Shown one piece after another: positions 52,625 through 61,788 of a stretch of DNA of 64,000 nucleotides. Every line of letters starts with the position of its first letter. The stretch's first letter is position 1. The position numbers and the translations under genes were made by a program. Source of the stretch: Virgibacillus aidingensis (GTDB taxonomy: Bacteria > Bacillota > Bacilli > Bacillales > Amphibacillaceae); the NCBI RefSeq assembly GCF_010994035.1, contig NZ_WIXN01000003.1, positions 186,001 to 250,000 on the forward strand. Direction: 5' to 3'. The notes beneath the pieces are model-generated. The model was not told where the DNA came from. It ran no database searches and was given only the letters and a program-made list of their open reading frames with translations.

Positions 52625-53834
52625 CGGCCATCCCCCCGCCTCTTGTCAGTGGGCGAACGATCGCCTCTTCACCTTCACCTGAAATATGAAAAACACTATG
52701 GCCGGCTTGTTTCCAGGTACTCATTAATTCACTTGATCCGGAAGGTATTTCCCCGATAACAATTACTGTCTTTGGTTTGTGAAAATATTTCCCAAGCCGA
52801 TGAAGCATTTGGTTCAGAGGCATAATCATCGATTGTTTATTCACCCTTGCCAGCAGCTCAAGGGCGTAACCATAATGCCTTTGACCTTCTCCCTCCGGCA
52901 ATTGAATATACGGAACCTTCCCGGGCTTTCTTGTATTTAGAAACATTTCATAAGGGATATTTTTTTGCATCGCATAATGACAAAGATATGCTGTATAAGA
53001 TAATAGCTTTTCAAGGTTTTTATTAAAAGACATCATGTTCAACTGATTATCCTTTGCAATATTAACAATAAACACAAAAGATCTGTCCACCATTTTCTCA
53101 TATACATTTGTTTGCAGTTTTTGTGTCTTTACGGATGCTTTCCAATTAATTTTGTGAAAAGGATCACTGTCGCTGTAGTCTCTTGTTCCCTGTGGATTTT
53201 GGACATCCTCATACGGAGAAAATGCAGCATAGCCGCTGCCGGGCATCATTTGAAATACAGCCTCTGCCCCCTGTACTGGCAACAGTTCAGGAAGAACCAC
53301 ATATTCCGTATAGAAAAACTGCCTGTATTTCAATGTAACGGAATCATAATTAAATAAATGCGGGAAGGAAAGTGTAATGCCATTTATTTTTGCAACCCCC
53401 CTGTGTTCTGCACGAATGGGCAGCTCAATGATTGCCTTTTTCCTGCGCAATATAGACAATGGAATATATATGCTTTTCCAATAGCTTTTTTCATTCTTTA
53501 TATGTTGATAAGCTTTAATGGCTGGTCCTGCCTGAAAATGCAGTCCGCCGTTAATTAACGGAAATATGGATCGGTTCTCCAATTCCAGTTTCAGTTTCGC
53601 CTCATCCCCCGGAAAAAGCTTTATTGTTTTCTTCGGATTTATTAAATGCAGTTTTCCCATGATCTCCTTATCATAAATCCGGAATATCACCGCGTAAACC
53701 ACAAATATGCCTGTTGCAATAAAAGCAATTTCATTTTGAAATAGAATACCTATAAAAAAGAATACAAGAATGGCAGCTATTGCATAGTCATAACTTTTCA
53801 ATTGCTGAGAGCCTATTTCCCTTTGCCACATCAT
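52614..53834 (-). CDS. DUF58 domain protein
   Basis: A 406-residue protein. Two hydrophobic segments near the start (about 17-55) are followed by an Ig-like region and the DUF58 core with the hallmark YSDSDPFHKINWKASVK. A VWA-like C-terminal part (KTVIVIGEIPSGSSEL) follows. Such proteins work with MoxR-type AAA ATPases, possibly in maturation of protein complexes or the cell envelope. It overlaps the MoxR gene by four bases. Confidence 0.88.
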   Translation of the reverse strand: MMWQREIGSQQLKSYDYAIAAILVFFFIGILFQNEIAFIATGIFVVYAVIFRIYDKEIMGKLHLINPKKTIKLFPGDEAKLKLELENRSIFPLINGGLHFQAGPAIKAYQHIKNEKSYWKSIYIPLSILRRKKAIIELPIRAEHRGVAKINGITLSFPHLFNYDSVTLKYRQFFYTEYVVLPELLPVQGAEAVFQMMPGSGYAAFSPYEDVQNPQGTRDYSDSDPFHKINWKASVKTQKLQTNVYEKMVDRSFVFIVNIAKDNQLNMMSFNKNLEKLLSYTAYLCHYAMQKNIPYEMFLNTRKPGKVPYIQLPEGEGQRHYGYALELLARVNKQSMIMPLNQMLHRLGKYFHKPKTVIVIGEIPSGSSELMSTWKQAGHSVFHISGEGEEAIVRPLTRGGGMADAK

Positions 53835-54775
53835 TCACTAACTGCTCCTTCTTCCACAGGGACAGGCGCCATCTGAATAATTTCTTCTGTGATTTGAGCA
53901 GTTGTTTTTTTGACAGAGCCCTCCATCGTTAAAATCAGCCTATGTTCAAACACATATGGAACAAGCGTTTTCACATCATCTGGCTTTACATAATTCCTGT
54001 TATGCAGAAAAGCAAAGGCTTGCGCCGCCCGCATTAAGGCAAGCATGCCTCTTGGACTTATCCCAAGTTCTACCTCATCATGTTCTCTGGATGCGTGAAT
54101 AAGGGACAATAAATAATTAGAAACAGCCTCGGAAATTATGATATTCCGCACCTGTTCCTGCATTTCCCTGATCTCTGCCATCGATAATGAAACAGCTATA
54201 TTGTCAAACGGATCTCCAGTTCGATATGTATGTAAAATATTCTTTTCTTCTTCTCTGGACGGATAACCTAAATCAATTTTTAACAGAAACCGGTCTAATT
54301 GCGCTTCCGGCAGTGGAAATGTACCGTAATTGTTTTCTACCGGATTCTGTGTGGCGATGACGATAAATGGCCTGTCTACAGCAATGGTTTCTCCGTCAAT
54401 CGTGGTCTGGTATTCTTCCATTACCTCAAGCAGACTGGACTGTGTCTTTGGTGTAGCACGGTTAATTTCATCTGCCAGCAGGACATCTGTCACTACAGGG
54501 CCAACCCGTAATTCAAATTCCTGTGTTTTCGGATTAAAAAACCGAATACCGGTAACATCACTCGGCAGGACATCCGGTGTAAATTGCACCCTGCTGAATT
54601 TTCCGGCCATCACTTTCGCAAAGCTTTTTGCCAATTTGGTTTTTCCTGTACCCGGAACACTTTCCAAAAGCACATGGCCTTCTGCAAGCAATGCAACGTA
54701 CAATAAATCAATAACCTCACTTTTTCCGTAAATTACCCTATTTAATGCTTCTCTTGCTTCGTCTAATTTTTTCAT
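53831..54775 (-). CDS. MoxR-family AAA+ ATPase
   Basis: A 314-residue AAA+ chaperone-like ATPase with Walker A SVPGTGKTK, Walker B VLLADEINR, sensor-1 ATQNP and the typical LPEAQLDRFLLK arginine-finger region. Start at 54775 with GGGGG 9 bp upstream; a longer reading lacks a site. First gene of the moxR-DUF58-DUF4129 operon. Confidence 0.93.
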   Translation of the reverse strand: MKKLDEAREALNRVIYGKSEVIDLLYVALLAEGHVLLESVPGTGKTKLAKSFAKVMAGKFSRVQFTPDVLPSDVTGIRFFNPKTQEFELRVGPVVTDVLLADEINRATPKTQSSLLEVMEEYQTTIDGETIAVDRPFIVIATQNPVENNYGTFPLPEAQLDRFLLKIDLGYPSREEEKNILHTYRTGDPFDNIAVSLSMAEIREMQEQVRNIIISEAVSNYLLSLIHASREHDEVELGISPRGMLALMRAAQAFAFLHNRNYVKPDDVKTLVPYVFEHRLILTMEGSVKKTTAQITEEIIQMAPVPVEEGAVSE

Positions 54776-54942
54776 TAATATAAACCCCCGTAAAATCAAA
54801 AAAGGCTTCTGTTTTTTCATTATACTAAAATTACTTAAAAATTCATACGAGTAAATCGGAAGAAAGTTTCAAAAGATAGATTTTTTAATATTACCTTCAG
54901 CCAGCTGGCAGCAATGTGGAGGCAGCTTTTTAATTGGGTAGA

Positions 54943-54980
54943 GAAAAAAATCCACCTTATATACAAGGTGGATTTTTTAA
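54943..54980. terminator. Bidirectional terminator between the MoxR and NlpC/P60 genes
   Basis: Perfect stem AAAATCCACCTT / AAGGTGGATTTT with a 6-base loop and A/T runs on both sides. It lies 7 bp from the hydrolase stop. Confidence 0.9.
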
Positions 54981-54987
54981 TACATGT

Positions 54988-56208
54988 TTAGTTTATACGG
55001 CGTACGTGGCCGTCAAATACGCCTCCCCAGTAACCGCTTGTCATACTTTCTACTTCTACACCGGTTGAAGTCTGGGCACCGATAAAACTCCCGTCTCCTA
55101 CATAGATCCCAACGTGGGCGCCGCCTCTGAAAAACACGAGATCTCCAGGCTGCATATCACTTGGTGATACTTTTGTCCCTGTGTTTGCTAAAGCTCCAGT
55201 ATAGGATGGTATGGATTTACCGGCTTGTGCATAGGCCCAAGATACAAATCCTGAACAGTCAAACGCACTCGGAGTTTTTCCGCCTAGTACATAAGGTGTT
55301 CCCATCTGGCTGTATGCTGCATCAATGGCACTTCCGCCGCTTAATGGCTTGGGAGCAGATTTACTCTCTTCCTTGCTTGCAGTTGTTACATTCTGCCCTG
55401 AATCTGATTGTGAACTTTCCTCTGAAGCCACTGCAGGCTGACTTGCCGCATCTATGCTGTCCCTGACTTCTCTTTCCAGTGATGCCAGATTACTGTCTTC
55501 TATTTCCAGTTCTTCCACTAATGCTGTCAGTTCATTTTCTTTATCTTCTAATTCCTGTCTTCTATCTTCATTTTGCTGCTGCTGGGCTTCGATTGCATCC
55601 AGAACATCTTCCAGATCCCGTTTCATAACTTTTAACTCATCAAGCTTTGCCAATACCTGATCCTGTTTTTCCTCTACTTCTTCCTTATCCGCTTCCTGCT
55701 GTTCTATCAATCTCGTATCCGAGTCAGCAATTTTATTTACTGCGGAAACCCGGTTAATAAAATCACTGAAGCTTTGTGCGCCGAATATTACTTCCAGATA
55801 GTTAATATCCCCGCCGCTCTTTTGATAGGAAACCATTCGCTCTTTCAGGATATCATGACGCTTTTCGATTGCTTGCTCCAATTCCTCAATTTCCGCTTCC
55901 AAAGCATCCACTTCATCCTCTGTATTGGCGATGTTATCCTCTGTTTCTTCCATTGCAGCTTTATTTCGGTCCAATGCTTCGGATACACGTTCTATCTCCT
56001 CATTCAGTTCTTCCAATTCCACCAGCACATCCGCTACTTGCGCTTCCGCATCTGATAGATTGCTTCTAAGTTCCGCTCTCTCATCCTCTATTTGCGACTG
56101 CCTGTTTTCCAGATCACTCAGCGTATTTGCATGAGCTTCCGCGCCAAAAAAGGCACTCCCCAAACCTACCACAGCCACTGTGGATAAGGTGATAACCGAC
56201 TTTCTCAA
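54988..56208 (-). CDS. Secreted NlpC/P60 peptidoglycan hydrolase with coiled-coil domain (CwlO-like)
   Basis: A 406-residue secreted endopeptidase. A signal peptide (cut near AEAHA, 23-27) leads into a long coiled-coil domain (about 30-250) and a Ser/Gln linker. The NlpC/P60 domain (about 290-406) has catalytic C318 (FDCSGFVSWAY) and H365 (GAHVGIYVG). The architecture is that of B. subtilis CwlO, a D,L-endopeptidase controlled by FtsEX and WalRK. The start is a TTG after a weak site. A TGTAAT-N5-TATAAT stretch upstream (about 56353-56370) resembles a WalR box with one mismatch. Confidence 0.88.
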   Translation of the reverse strand: MRKSVITLSTVAVVGLGSAFFGAEAHANTLSDLENRQSQIEDERAELRSNLSDAEAQVADVLVELEELNEEIERVSEALDRNKAAMEETEDNIANTEDEVDALEAEIEELEQAIEKRHDILKERMVSYQKSGGDINYLEVIFGAQSFSDFINRVSAVNKIADSDTRLIEQQEADKEEVEEKQDQVLAKLDELKVMKRDLEDVLDAIEAQQQQNEDRRQELEDKENELTALVEELEIEDSNLASLEREVRDSIDAASQPAVASEESSQSDSGQNVTTASKEESKSAPKPLSGGSAIDAAYSQMGTPYVLGGKTPSAFDCSGFVSWAYAQAGKSIPSYTGALANTGTKVSPSDMQPGDLVFFRGGAHVGIYVGDGSFIGAQTSTGVEVESMTSGYWGGVFDGHVRRIN

Positions 56209-56531
56209 TTGTATTCCCCGCTTCCCGTTCCCACCTGTCGATTATGATTACTTTTCTATGTATACAGTAAAAAAAGAGGTGAGCTATATATTTTGTACTA
56301 TATAATATATTTTCTAGACAATTCGTAGTATATCATCAAAACTTTTCATAGAGATTATAGTAATATTACAATTGTATTTCATATGTGACAATAAACTTCT
56401 TTTTTTATTAAAAAAATGCCTATTCCCTCCGACGGAAATAAACATTTTTTTACTTTCTTTTATAAATTTCGGTATTATGTCAGTCAGCAGTTGCCCTATC
56501 CGAGGAAGACAAGTGCCACTTTTTTTCTATA
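56209..56531. other. AT-rich gene-free region between the NlpC/P60 gene and aceA
   Basis: About 320 bp. It carries the promoter region of the hydrolase gene (with a weak WalR-box-like sequence at about 56353-56370) and the 3' side of aceA. No gene or strong terminator was identified. Confidence 0.5.
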
Positions 56532-57806
56532 TCAATTTGTAAATTGCTCTTCCTCTGTTGATCCTTTTAAAGCTCCCGTAGAAGAAGTCCCTCCTGATAT
56601 AACCTGGGCCACCTCATCAAAATATCCTGTACCCACTTCGCGCTGATGCCTGGTAGCGCTGTAACCGAATGGCTCGCTGGAGAATTCCGCCTGCTGCAAT
56701 TCAGAATATGCTGCCATTCCGTTATCTTTATATTTTCTGGCGAGATCGAACATACTGTGGTTCAAGGCATGGAATCCTGCCAATGTAACAAACTGGAATT
56801 TATAGCCCATTTTACCCAGTTCTTTCTGGAATGAAGCAATTTCCTCGTCTGATAATTTCTTTTTCCAGTTAAATGATGGTGAACAATTATATGCCAGCAA
56901 TTTGTTCGGAAATTTTTCATGGATCGCTTCGGCAAACCGCTGCGCCTCTTCCAAATTCGGCTCGGATGTTTCACACCAGATTAAATCAGCATATGGTGCA
57001 TATGCAAGTCCTCTTGAAATTGCCTGATCCAAGCCGGATCTTGTTTTGTAAAATCCTTCTGTTGTTCTTTCGCCTGTAATAAATTTATGATCATACTCAT
57101 CCACATCACTTGTGATCATATCCGCTGCATTGGCATCTGTTCTGGCCATAATGACGGTTGGAGTTCCCATGACATCGGCAGCAAACCTGGCAGCGACTAA
57201 ATTTCTGACCGCATTTTGTGTAGGAAGCAATACCTTGCCGCCCAGGTGGCCGCATTTTTTCTCCGAGGAAAGCTGATCCTCAAAATGAACAGCTGAAGCT
57301 CCTGATTCTATCATGGATTTCATTAATTCGAATACATTTAATTGACCACCGAAACCTGCTTCCGCATCTGCCACAATTGGTGCAAACCAGTCAATTTCTT
57401 CGTTGCCCTCCGAATAATGTATCTGATCCGCACGCTGCAGTGCCTGGTTAATTTTTTTTACTACATTTGGCACACTGTTCACCGGGTATAAGCTTTGATC
57501 CGGATACATTTGACCTGACAGGTTGGCATCAGCAGCTACCTGCCAGCCGCTTAAGTAAATGGCCTTCAACCCCGCCTTCACCTGTTGTACCGCCTGATTT
57601 CCGGTTAGGGCGCCAAGCGTATTCACAAAATCTTCCTCGTTGATTAACTTCCACAGCTTTTTAGCACCTCTGTCAGCAAGTGTATGTTCAATATCGATGG
57701 ATCCCCGAAGGCGAATAACGTCTTCAGCCGTATAAGGCCTTTCCACTCCTGCCCACCGAATATCATTATCCCATGAATTTTTTAGTGTTTCTGCACGATT
57801 TTTCAT
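56532..57806 (-). CDS. aceA: Isocitrate lyase AceA
   Basis: A 424-residue enzyme of the glyoxylate shunt, splitting isocitrate to glyoxylate and succinate. The catalytic loop KKCGHLGGK is at 183-191 (C185), and [10 protein letters not shown] and [15 protein letters not shown] are present. Length matches the bacterial type. A GGAGG site precedes the ATG. Malate synthase is not adjacent in this window. B. subtilis lacks this pathway, so it is a genus-level difference; the neighbouring fad operon would supply acetyl-CoA. Confidence 0.96.
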   Translation of the reverse strand: MKNRAETLKNSWDNDIRWAGVERPYTAEDVIRLRGSIDIEHTLADRGAKKLWKLINEEDFVNTLGALTGNQAVQQVKAGLKAIYLSGWQVAADANLSGQMYPDQSLYPVNSVPNVVKKINQALQRADQIHYSEGNEEIDWFAPIVADAEAGFGGQLNVFELMKSMIESGASAVHFEDQLSSEKKCGHLGGKVLLPTQNAVRNLVAARFAADVMGTPTVIMARTDANAADMITSDVDEYDHKFITGERTTEGFYKTRSGLDQAISRGLAYAPYADLIWCETSEPNLEEAQRFAEAIHEKFPNKLLAYNCSPSFNWKKKLSDEEIASFQKELGKMGYKFQFVTLAGFHALNHSMFDLARKYKDNGMAAYSELQQAEFSSEPFGYSATRHQREVGTGYFDEVAQVISGGTSSTGALKGSTEEEQFTN

Positions 57807-58089
57807 AACACTTTTCCTCCTTGAAATTGTTTAATCTTATAAGAATAATGCAGGAATTTAAGCAAGGATCTCCTGTTTGATTCAGTGTTGGGCCACTAAA
57901 CAGCCCGCTCAAAATTTTGGTAATTACGTTTATTCCCTGCCTGCCCCCTGACCGTCCCGCTTTACTTTGCCGATTACCCGGCATGTGTAACTTTTGTCGG
58001 TGTAGCCCATCAAACTTAAAGTTATAATTATTTGTTATAATACATAAGCAATAAGTAACTATTGTTATATAACAACACAAACAAAAAAA
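57807..58089 (-). other. GC-richer leader upstream of aceA
   Basis: About 220 bp between the aceA start and an AT-rich palindromic motif (58020-58075). The stretch 57900-58010 is clearly richer in G and C than its surroundings and contains a 26-codon frame (starting MGYTDKSYTCRVIGK) without a ribosome-binding site. It may be a structured leader or a dispersed repeat. Confidence 0.5.
58021..58074. promoter_or_regulatory. Possible operator/promoter region of aceA
   Basis: TATTTGTTATAATACA (58029-58044) and a near-perfect palindrome TTGTTATATAACAA (58061-58074) lie about 220 bp before aceA. The first motif recurs at 58239-58254 upstream of the 35-codon gene. Confidence 0.45.
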
Positions 58090-58197
58090 TTAACTGTCTT
58101 TTTTAGACAGACAATAGTCACATTCAGTCAAAAAATATCCCTCCTCCATTTTTTCCCCGCATTCTGTACAGGCAGCATACTTCGTTTCTGTTTCCAA
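58090..58197 (-). CDS. 35-aa zinc-ribbon-like protein, YhfH-type
   Basis: A tiny gene: TTG start at 58197 with AAGGGGG 7 bp upstream and stop TAA at 58092-58090. The product METETKYAACTECGEKMEEG continues to a second CxxC (C26-x-x-C29), so C10/C13 and C26/C29 would bind one zinc ion. It resembles the short YhfH-like proteins of bacilli, none of which has a known role. A promoter-like TATTTGTTATAATACA lies about 45 bp upstream. Confidence 0.7.
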   Translation of the reverse strand: METETKYAACTECGEKMEEGYFLTECDYCLSKKDS

Positions 58198-58513
58198 ATA
58201 AAAACCCCCTTTTTATATAACAGAATTATTTTATAACTATTTGTTATAATACAGTGTATGTTATTCTGATCTTTATTTCAAGGATTTTTTTAACTTTCTT
58301 CAAAAATTAATCAATTGTTGGAGAGAAACGCAGTAATGGCGCGTTTTAGAAGTTTAATATTTTTACGCATTCTGTACAAAAACAGATTTATTACAGGGGA
58401 TTTCAGCACAGGATTTAAAAAATCTTAATCGGCTGTATTTCTATAAGGCAAAATGAACCCGATAACTGAAATCACGTAAAATAAAAAACACGGAAAGGAT
58501 AACCTCTTCGTGT
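58198..58513. other. Region between the 35-codon gene and the second lia operon
   Basis: About 316 bp, AT-rich, no gene. It holds the repeated motif TATTTGTTATAATACA (58239-58254) and, at its right end, the terminator of liaR2. Confidence 0.55.
58482..58512 (-). terminator. Terminator after the second liaR
   Basis: Stem ACACGAAGAGG / CCTTTCCGTGT (with mismatches) and TTTTTTATTTT read leftwards, immediately after the stop. Confidence 0.7.
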
Positions 58514-59146
58514 CTACTTAACCAAGTTATGTTTAAATGCATATATAACAGCCTGGGTCCGATCCTGAACCATCAGTTTCCCCAGAATATTACTGACATG
58601 GACCTTAACCGTCTTTAATGCAATAAATAATTCATCGGCAATTTCCTGATTTGTCTTACCTTGCGCCACAAGCAGCAGGATCTCCATTTCCCTTTCTGTC
58701 AGCTGCTCATGAAGCGGTTCTTTTTCAGGCTTTCTCATTTTGTTCATGATCTTTCCGGTTACTTCCGGTTCCAATATTGTTTCCCCATTATACGTAGAGC
58801 GGATGGCATCAGCAATTTCACTTGCTTTGGAAGTTTTCAGCATATAGCTTGTCGCACCGGCTTCAAGGGCAGGATAAACCTTGTCATCATCCAAAAAACT
58901 TGTAACAATAATAATTTTTGCTGCGGGCCACGCCTCAATAATTCGTTTTGTTGCTTCAATGCCGTCCATTTCCTTCATGACAAGGTCCATTAAAATGATA
59001 TCCGGTTTCAGCTCCAATGCCAGTTTGACAGCTTCTTCCCCATCGTCCGCTTCTGCAATCACCTCAATGTCAGCCTGGGCGGACAGATAGGCAGAAACAC
59101 CTATCCGCACCATTTCATGATCATCCGCAAATAAGACATTAATCAT
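58514..59146 (-). CDS. liaR: LiaR/VraR-type response regulator (module 2)
   Basis: A 210-residue NarL-family regulator with D8/D9 and phospho-acceptor D54 in the receiver and a LuxR helix-turn-helix ([31 protein letters not shown]). Start at 59146 with AAGGTGG upstream, overlapping liaS by 8 bp. Linkage to PspA/LiaH and a LiaI-like gene makes this module the better candidate for the true liaR of this genome. Confidence 0.92.
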   Translation of the reverse strand: MINVLFADDHEMVRIGVSAYLSAQADIEVIAEADDGEEAVKLALELKPDIILMDLVMKEMDGIEATKRIIEAWPAAKIIIVTSFLDDDKVYPALEAGATSYMLKTSKASEIADAIRSTYNGETILEPEVTGKIMNKMRKPEKEPLHEQLTEREMEILLLVAQGKTNQEIADELFIALKTVKVHVSNILGKLMVQDRTQAVIYAFKHNLVK

Positions 59147-60179
59147 CTTTTCCACCTTCTTCGGTTAAATTAGGAATCTTCACTTCAAGCCTCGTGCCTT
59201 TATCCGGCAAACTGACGACCTTAAAATTTCCGCCAATTTCCTCTGCCCGCTCCCGCATATTTTGCAGGCCGAAAGCATTCATTTTTGTCTTCTCCATATC
59301 AAAGCCGATTCCATTATCAACACTTCTTAATATAATGGTTTCATCTCTTTCCACTAGAAGCACTTGAAGTTTTGTTGCTTTTGCATGGCGCAAAGTATTG
59401 GAAACACCTTCCTGCAGTATGCGGAAGAGCTGGTCTTCCACCCCTTTATCCGCATGAAAATCTTCTATCTTCCAGTCCACTTCCATCGGTACTTTTTGGG
59501 TCAATTCCACAAGTAATTCTTTCACCCCTGCCTGCAGTGATTTTCCTTTTAAGGCTGCGGGACGCAGGTGGAGAAGCAAAGCACGCATTTCCAGCTGGGA
59601 CTGATGGATCATGTTTTCCACCAATTTGAGCTGTTTTTTCATTTCAGGATCTTCTGGGGGTTTTGTATCATTGATAGCCGACATCATCATGGATGCTGCA
59701 AACAACTGTTGGCTGACAGAATCATGCAGTTCTCTCGCCAGGCGGTTTCTTTCCTGGACAACAATTTCCTGCAGGCTTTTCTCCCGTTCATGTGCCCTGT
59801 CCGTTGCTAAGCGCTGTGCTTTTTCCTGTTGCACGCGGATTCTTTCCTGAATTTGTTCCATATAGTATTCAATTTTGTCCAATTCCTTATACTGCTCCAG
59901 ATCTGAAGTCAATTTATGCCCTTTTGAAATATCCAATAATTGTTTTTCCACACGGTGGAGACGCTGTCTCCAATAAACTCCCGTGACAATTCCAATAATT
60001 ATCCCAGCGGCTACAGGAATCAATACTACCAGCAGTAAAAACGAAATATCCGCTACCCGCTGCTGAAAAAGGAGAGACCAGTCATCCATAAACACAAAAA
60101 AGGTAAAACTGACCATCACGAGTGAAATAAGCAAGGTGAATAAGACTGCGGTAAATACATGTTTCAAAATCATATTCAT
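59139..60179 (-). CDS. liaS: LiaS-type sensor histidine kinase (module 2)
   Basis: A 346-residue kinase with two membrane segments (about 10-30 and 46-68), HAMP-like and coiled linker, HisKA_3 domain with H152 ([11 protein letters not shown]) and HATPase with DNGIGF. It overlaps liaF by four bases. Length equals that of the module-1 kinase. Short extracellular loop, so intramembrane sensing. Confidence 0.92.
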   Translation of the reverse strand: MNMILKHVFTAVLFTLLISLVMVSFTFFVFMDDWSLLFQQRVADISFLLLVVLIPVAAGIIIGIVTGVYWRQRLHRVEKQLLDISKGHKLTSDLEQYKELDKIEYYMEQIQERIRVQQEKAQRLATDRAHEREKSLQEIVVQERNRLARELHDSVSQQLFAASMMMSAINDTKPPEDPEMKKQLKLVENMIHQSQLEMRALLLHLRPAALKGKSLQAGVKELLVELTQKVPMEVDWKIEDFHADKGVEDQLFRILQEGVSNTLRHAKATKLQVLLVERDETIILRSVDNGIGFDMEKTKMNAFGLQNMRERAEEIGGNFKVVSLPDKGTRLEVKIPNLTEEGGKDD

Positions 60180-60907
60180 ATCCGCTTCACCTCGATATCT
60201 CCGGATAATACCGTGGTTATAATTTTAACCCTTGGTGAAGCAGCATCATAGTTCGGCGTCCGGTATATAAGGGACTGATTGATTAATTTCCAATTCTGCT
60301 CACCCAATATATGCGCCCGGCCAAAGACAGAGCTGTGGTGAACACTGACTTCCACTTCATAAGGGATAAGTATTTCCATGTTCCCCACCAAATGTCTGAT
60401 CGAGATTACTGCTGTATCATCCGGAAGCACGGTATTGCTTAAATCAATGACCCTGTCGCCAAAAGCACCATGTATATTAATATCCCGCCACTCATAGGGA
60501 GCATCATCTGTTGATTGATCTCCAAAAATTTTATGATCAAATAACGGCTTTGTTTCAATAACCGGATCTGTAATTATTTCCTGTTCACTGGAGAGCTGAG
60601 GATGGATTCTTTCTGCTTCTTGTTTGGATTTAGAGTAATTGATAAAAAACAAAACGATGGCTGCCAAAATAAGAAAACGGACAGCCAGCATATTTAAAAT
60701 GGAAAAAATCGCAGCAGCTATGCCGAGCCAGAATAATATTTTCCCCCATAATTGATTAAAATTTTTCCAGCCGAAATATATTAATACAGCTGAAAATAAA
60801 GCAGAGGCAATCATGCCGCCATGAAAAAAGGTGAGCTCCAAAATAAAAAGGACTACGCCAATGATCAATATCCAGTTGAATGTATCTGTTTTCAAGTTTT
60901 TAAACAT
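60176..60907 (-). CDS. liaF: LiaF, negative regulator of LiaS (module 2)
   Basis: A 243-residue protein: four hydrophobic segments in the first 90 residues, a linker, and the LiaF C-terminal domain with DINIHGAFGDRVIDLSNTVL and GNMEILIPYEVEVSVHHSSV. It keeps the kinase off without envelope stress. It is first gene of liaF-liaS-liaR and is separated from pspA by a terminator. Confidence 0.92.
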   Translation of the reverse strand: MFKNLKTDTFNWILIIGVVLFILELTFFHGGMIASALFSAVLIYFGWKNFNQLWGKILFWLGIAAAIFSILNMLAVRFLILAAIVLFFINYSKSKQEAERIHPQLSSEQEIITDPVIETKPLFDHKIFGDQSTDDAPYEWRDINIHGAFGDRVIDLSNTVLPDDTAVISIRHLVGNMEILIPYEVEVSVHHSSVFGRAHILGEQNWKLINQSLIYRTPNYDAASPRVKIITTVLSGDIEVKRI

Positions 60908-61065
60908 GGCGGTGAGCCCCCTTTTTTAGAAAATTTGACTTATTGCTGCAGGTACTTGAAAGTGTACTGTACTTTCAGAAACCTCTCTACGTTGAAGTGC
61001 CGGAATGACGCAGACCCTGCACATATGCAAATAAAGAAAGCTTTATAATTGTCATTTATTTATGT

Positions 61066-61096
61066 AAAACAGACGCGGGGTGATCGCGCCTGTTTT
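61066..61096 (-). terminator. Terminator between pspA and liaF
   Basis: Stem AAAACAGGCGCG / GCGTCTGTTTT with a short loop, then TACATAAATA on the minus strand. It would end most liaI-pspA transcripts before liaFSR. Confidence 0.75.
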
Positions 61097-61135
61097 AGTA
61101 TAGCAGATTTTCCGAAAAATCTTTAGCTGGAAATT

Positions 61136-61771
61136 CTAATTTGCTCTTTCTTTTTCCTTCATCTCTCTTTCCAGCTTGGCTATTTTACTGTCAAATGTGC
61201 TTTTATAATAGTCACTGTTTACTTTGTATTCCAATCCTTCAATGTATTGTTCAATCTCTTCAAATTTTGAAAAGGAAGCATCACTCACTTTATCAACAAC
61301 ACGGTTAATCTGGTGGGTTGCCTTTGCAATATTTTCCCTGCCCATTAACTCCATCCGTCTCAGATGCATATCTTTCAGCTTATGCTTCATTTCCTCATAC
61401 TTCTGTTCCAGTATTTCCAGCTGCTCCAATGCCTCTCTTCTTGAGGCTTTCATTCGATCTGCCCGGTTTTGATATTCCTGCTGTTCTTTCAAAGCAAACT
61501 GATACATTTCCTCTTCTCCGGCTTTTTGGGCGATTTCCGCCTGTTTTTCCCGCTTGTCCGCAAGATCCTGCGCTTTATGGTATTCTCTGGTGAATTCATC
61601 TTTTAATTTATACTGCCTGTCCACCAGTTTACGTACTCTTTCCTTTTCCTGCTCACTTTTGCGCAAGTAATGATTTAACGCTGCTACCGGATTATTTTGT
61701 TCCTTTTTGTCCATCATATCGTGAAGATCTGCTGAAATGGAATCCTTCATACGTGTAAAAATATTTGTCAT
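61136..61771 (-). CDS. liaH: PspA/LiaH family phage-shock protein
   Basis: A 211-residue coiled-coil protein (PspA/IM30 family) that forms large oligomers on the membrane under envelope stress. Typical start MTNIFTRMKDSISADLHDMM and MDKKEQNNPVAALNHYLR, then continuous helices. The start at 61771 has AGGAG 8 bp upstream. It follows the LiaI-like gene by 17 bp and precedes liaFSR, the LiaR target operon arrangement. Confidence 0.93.
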   Translation of the reverse strand: MTNIFTRMKDSISADLHDMMDKKEQNNPVAALNHYLRKSEQEKERVRKLVDRQYKLKDEFTREYHKAQDLADKREKQAEIAQKAGEEEMYQFALKEQQEYQNRADRMKASRREALEQLEILEQKYEEMKHKLKDMHLRRMELMGRENIAKATHQINRVVDKVSDASFSKFEEIEQYIEGLEYKVNSDYYKSTFDSKIAKLEREMKEKERAN

Positions 61772-61788
61772 TGTAAAATCGCTCCTTT

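Noticed and set aside
56341-56375. WalR box upstream of the NlpC/P60 gene as a firm site
   Set aside because: The second half-site is TATAAT instead of TGTWAH, which could equally be a -10 element, so I only mention it in the gene entry.
57766-58080. Minus-strand 104-codon frame across the aceA start
   Set aside because: It crosses the leader, the aceA ribosome-binding site and the aceA start; the aceA frame is certain and this one has no start signal.
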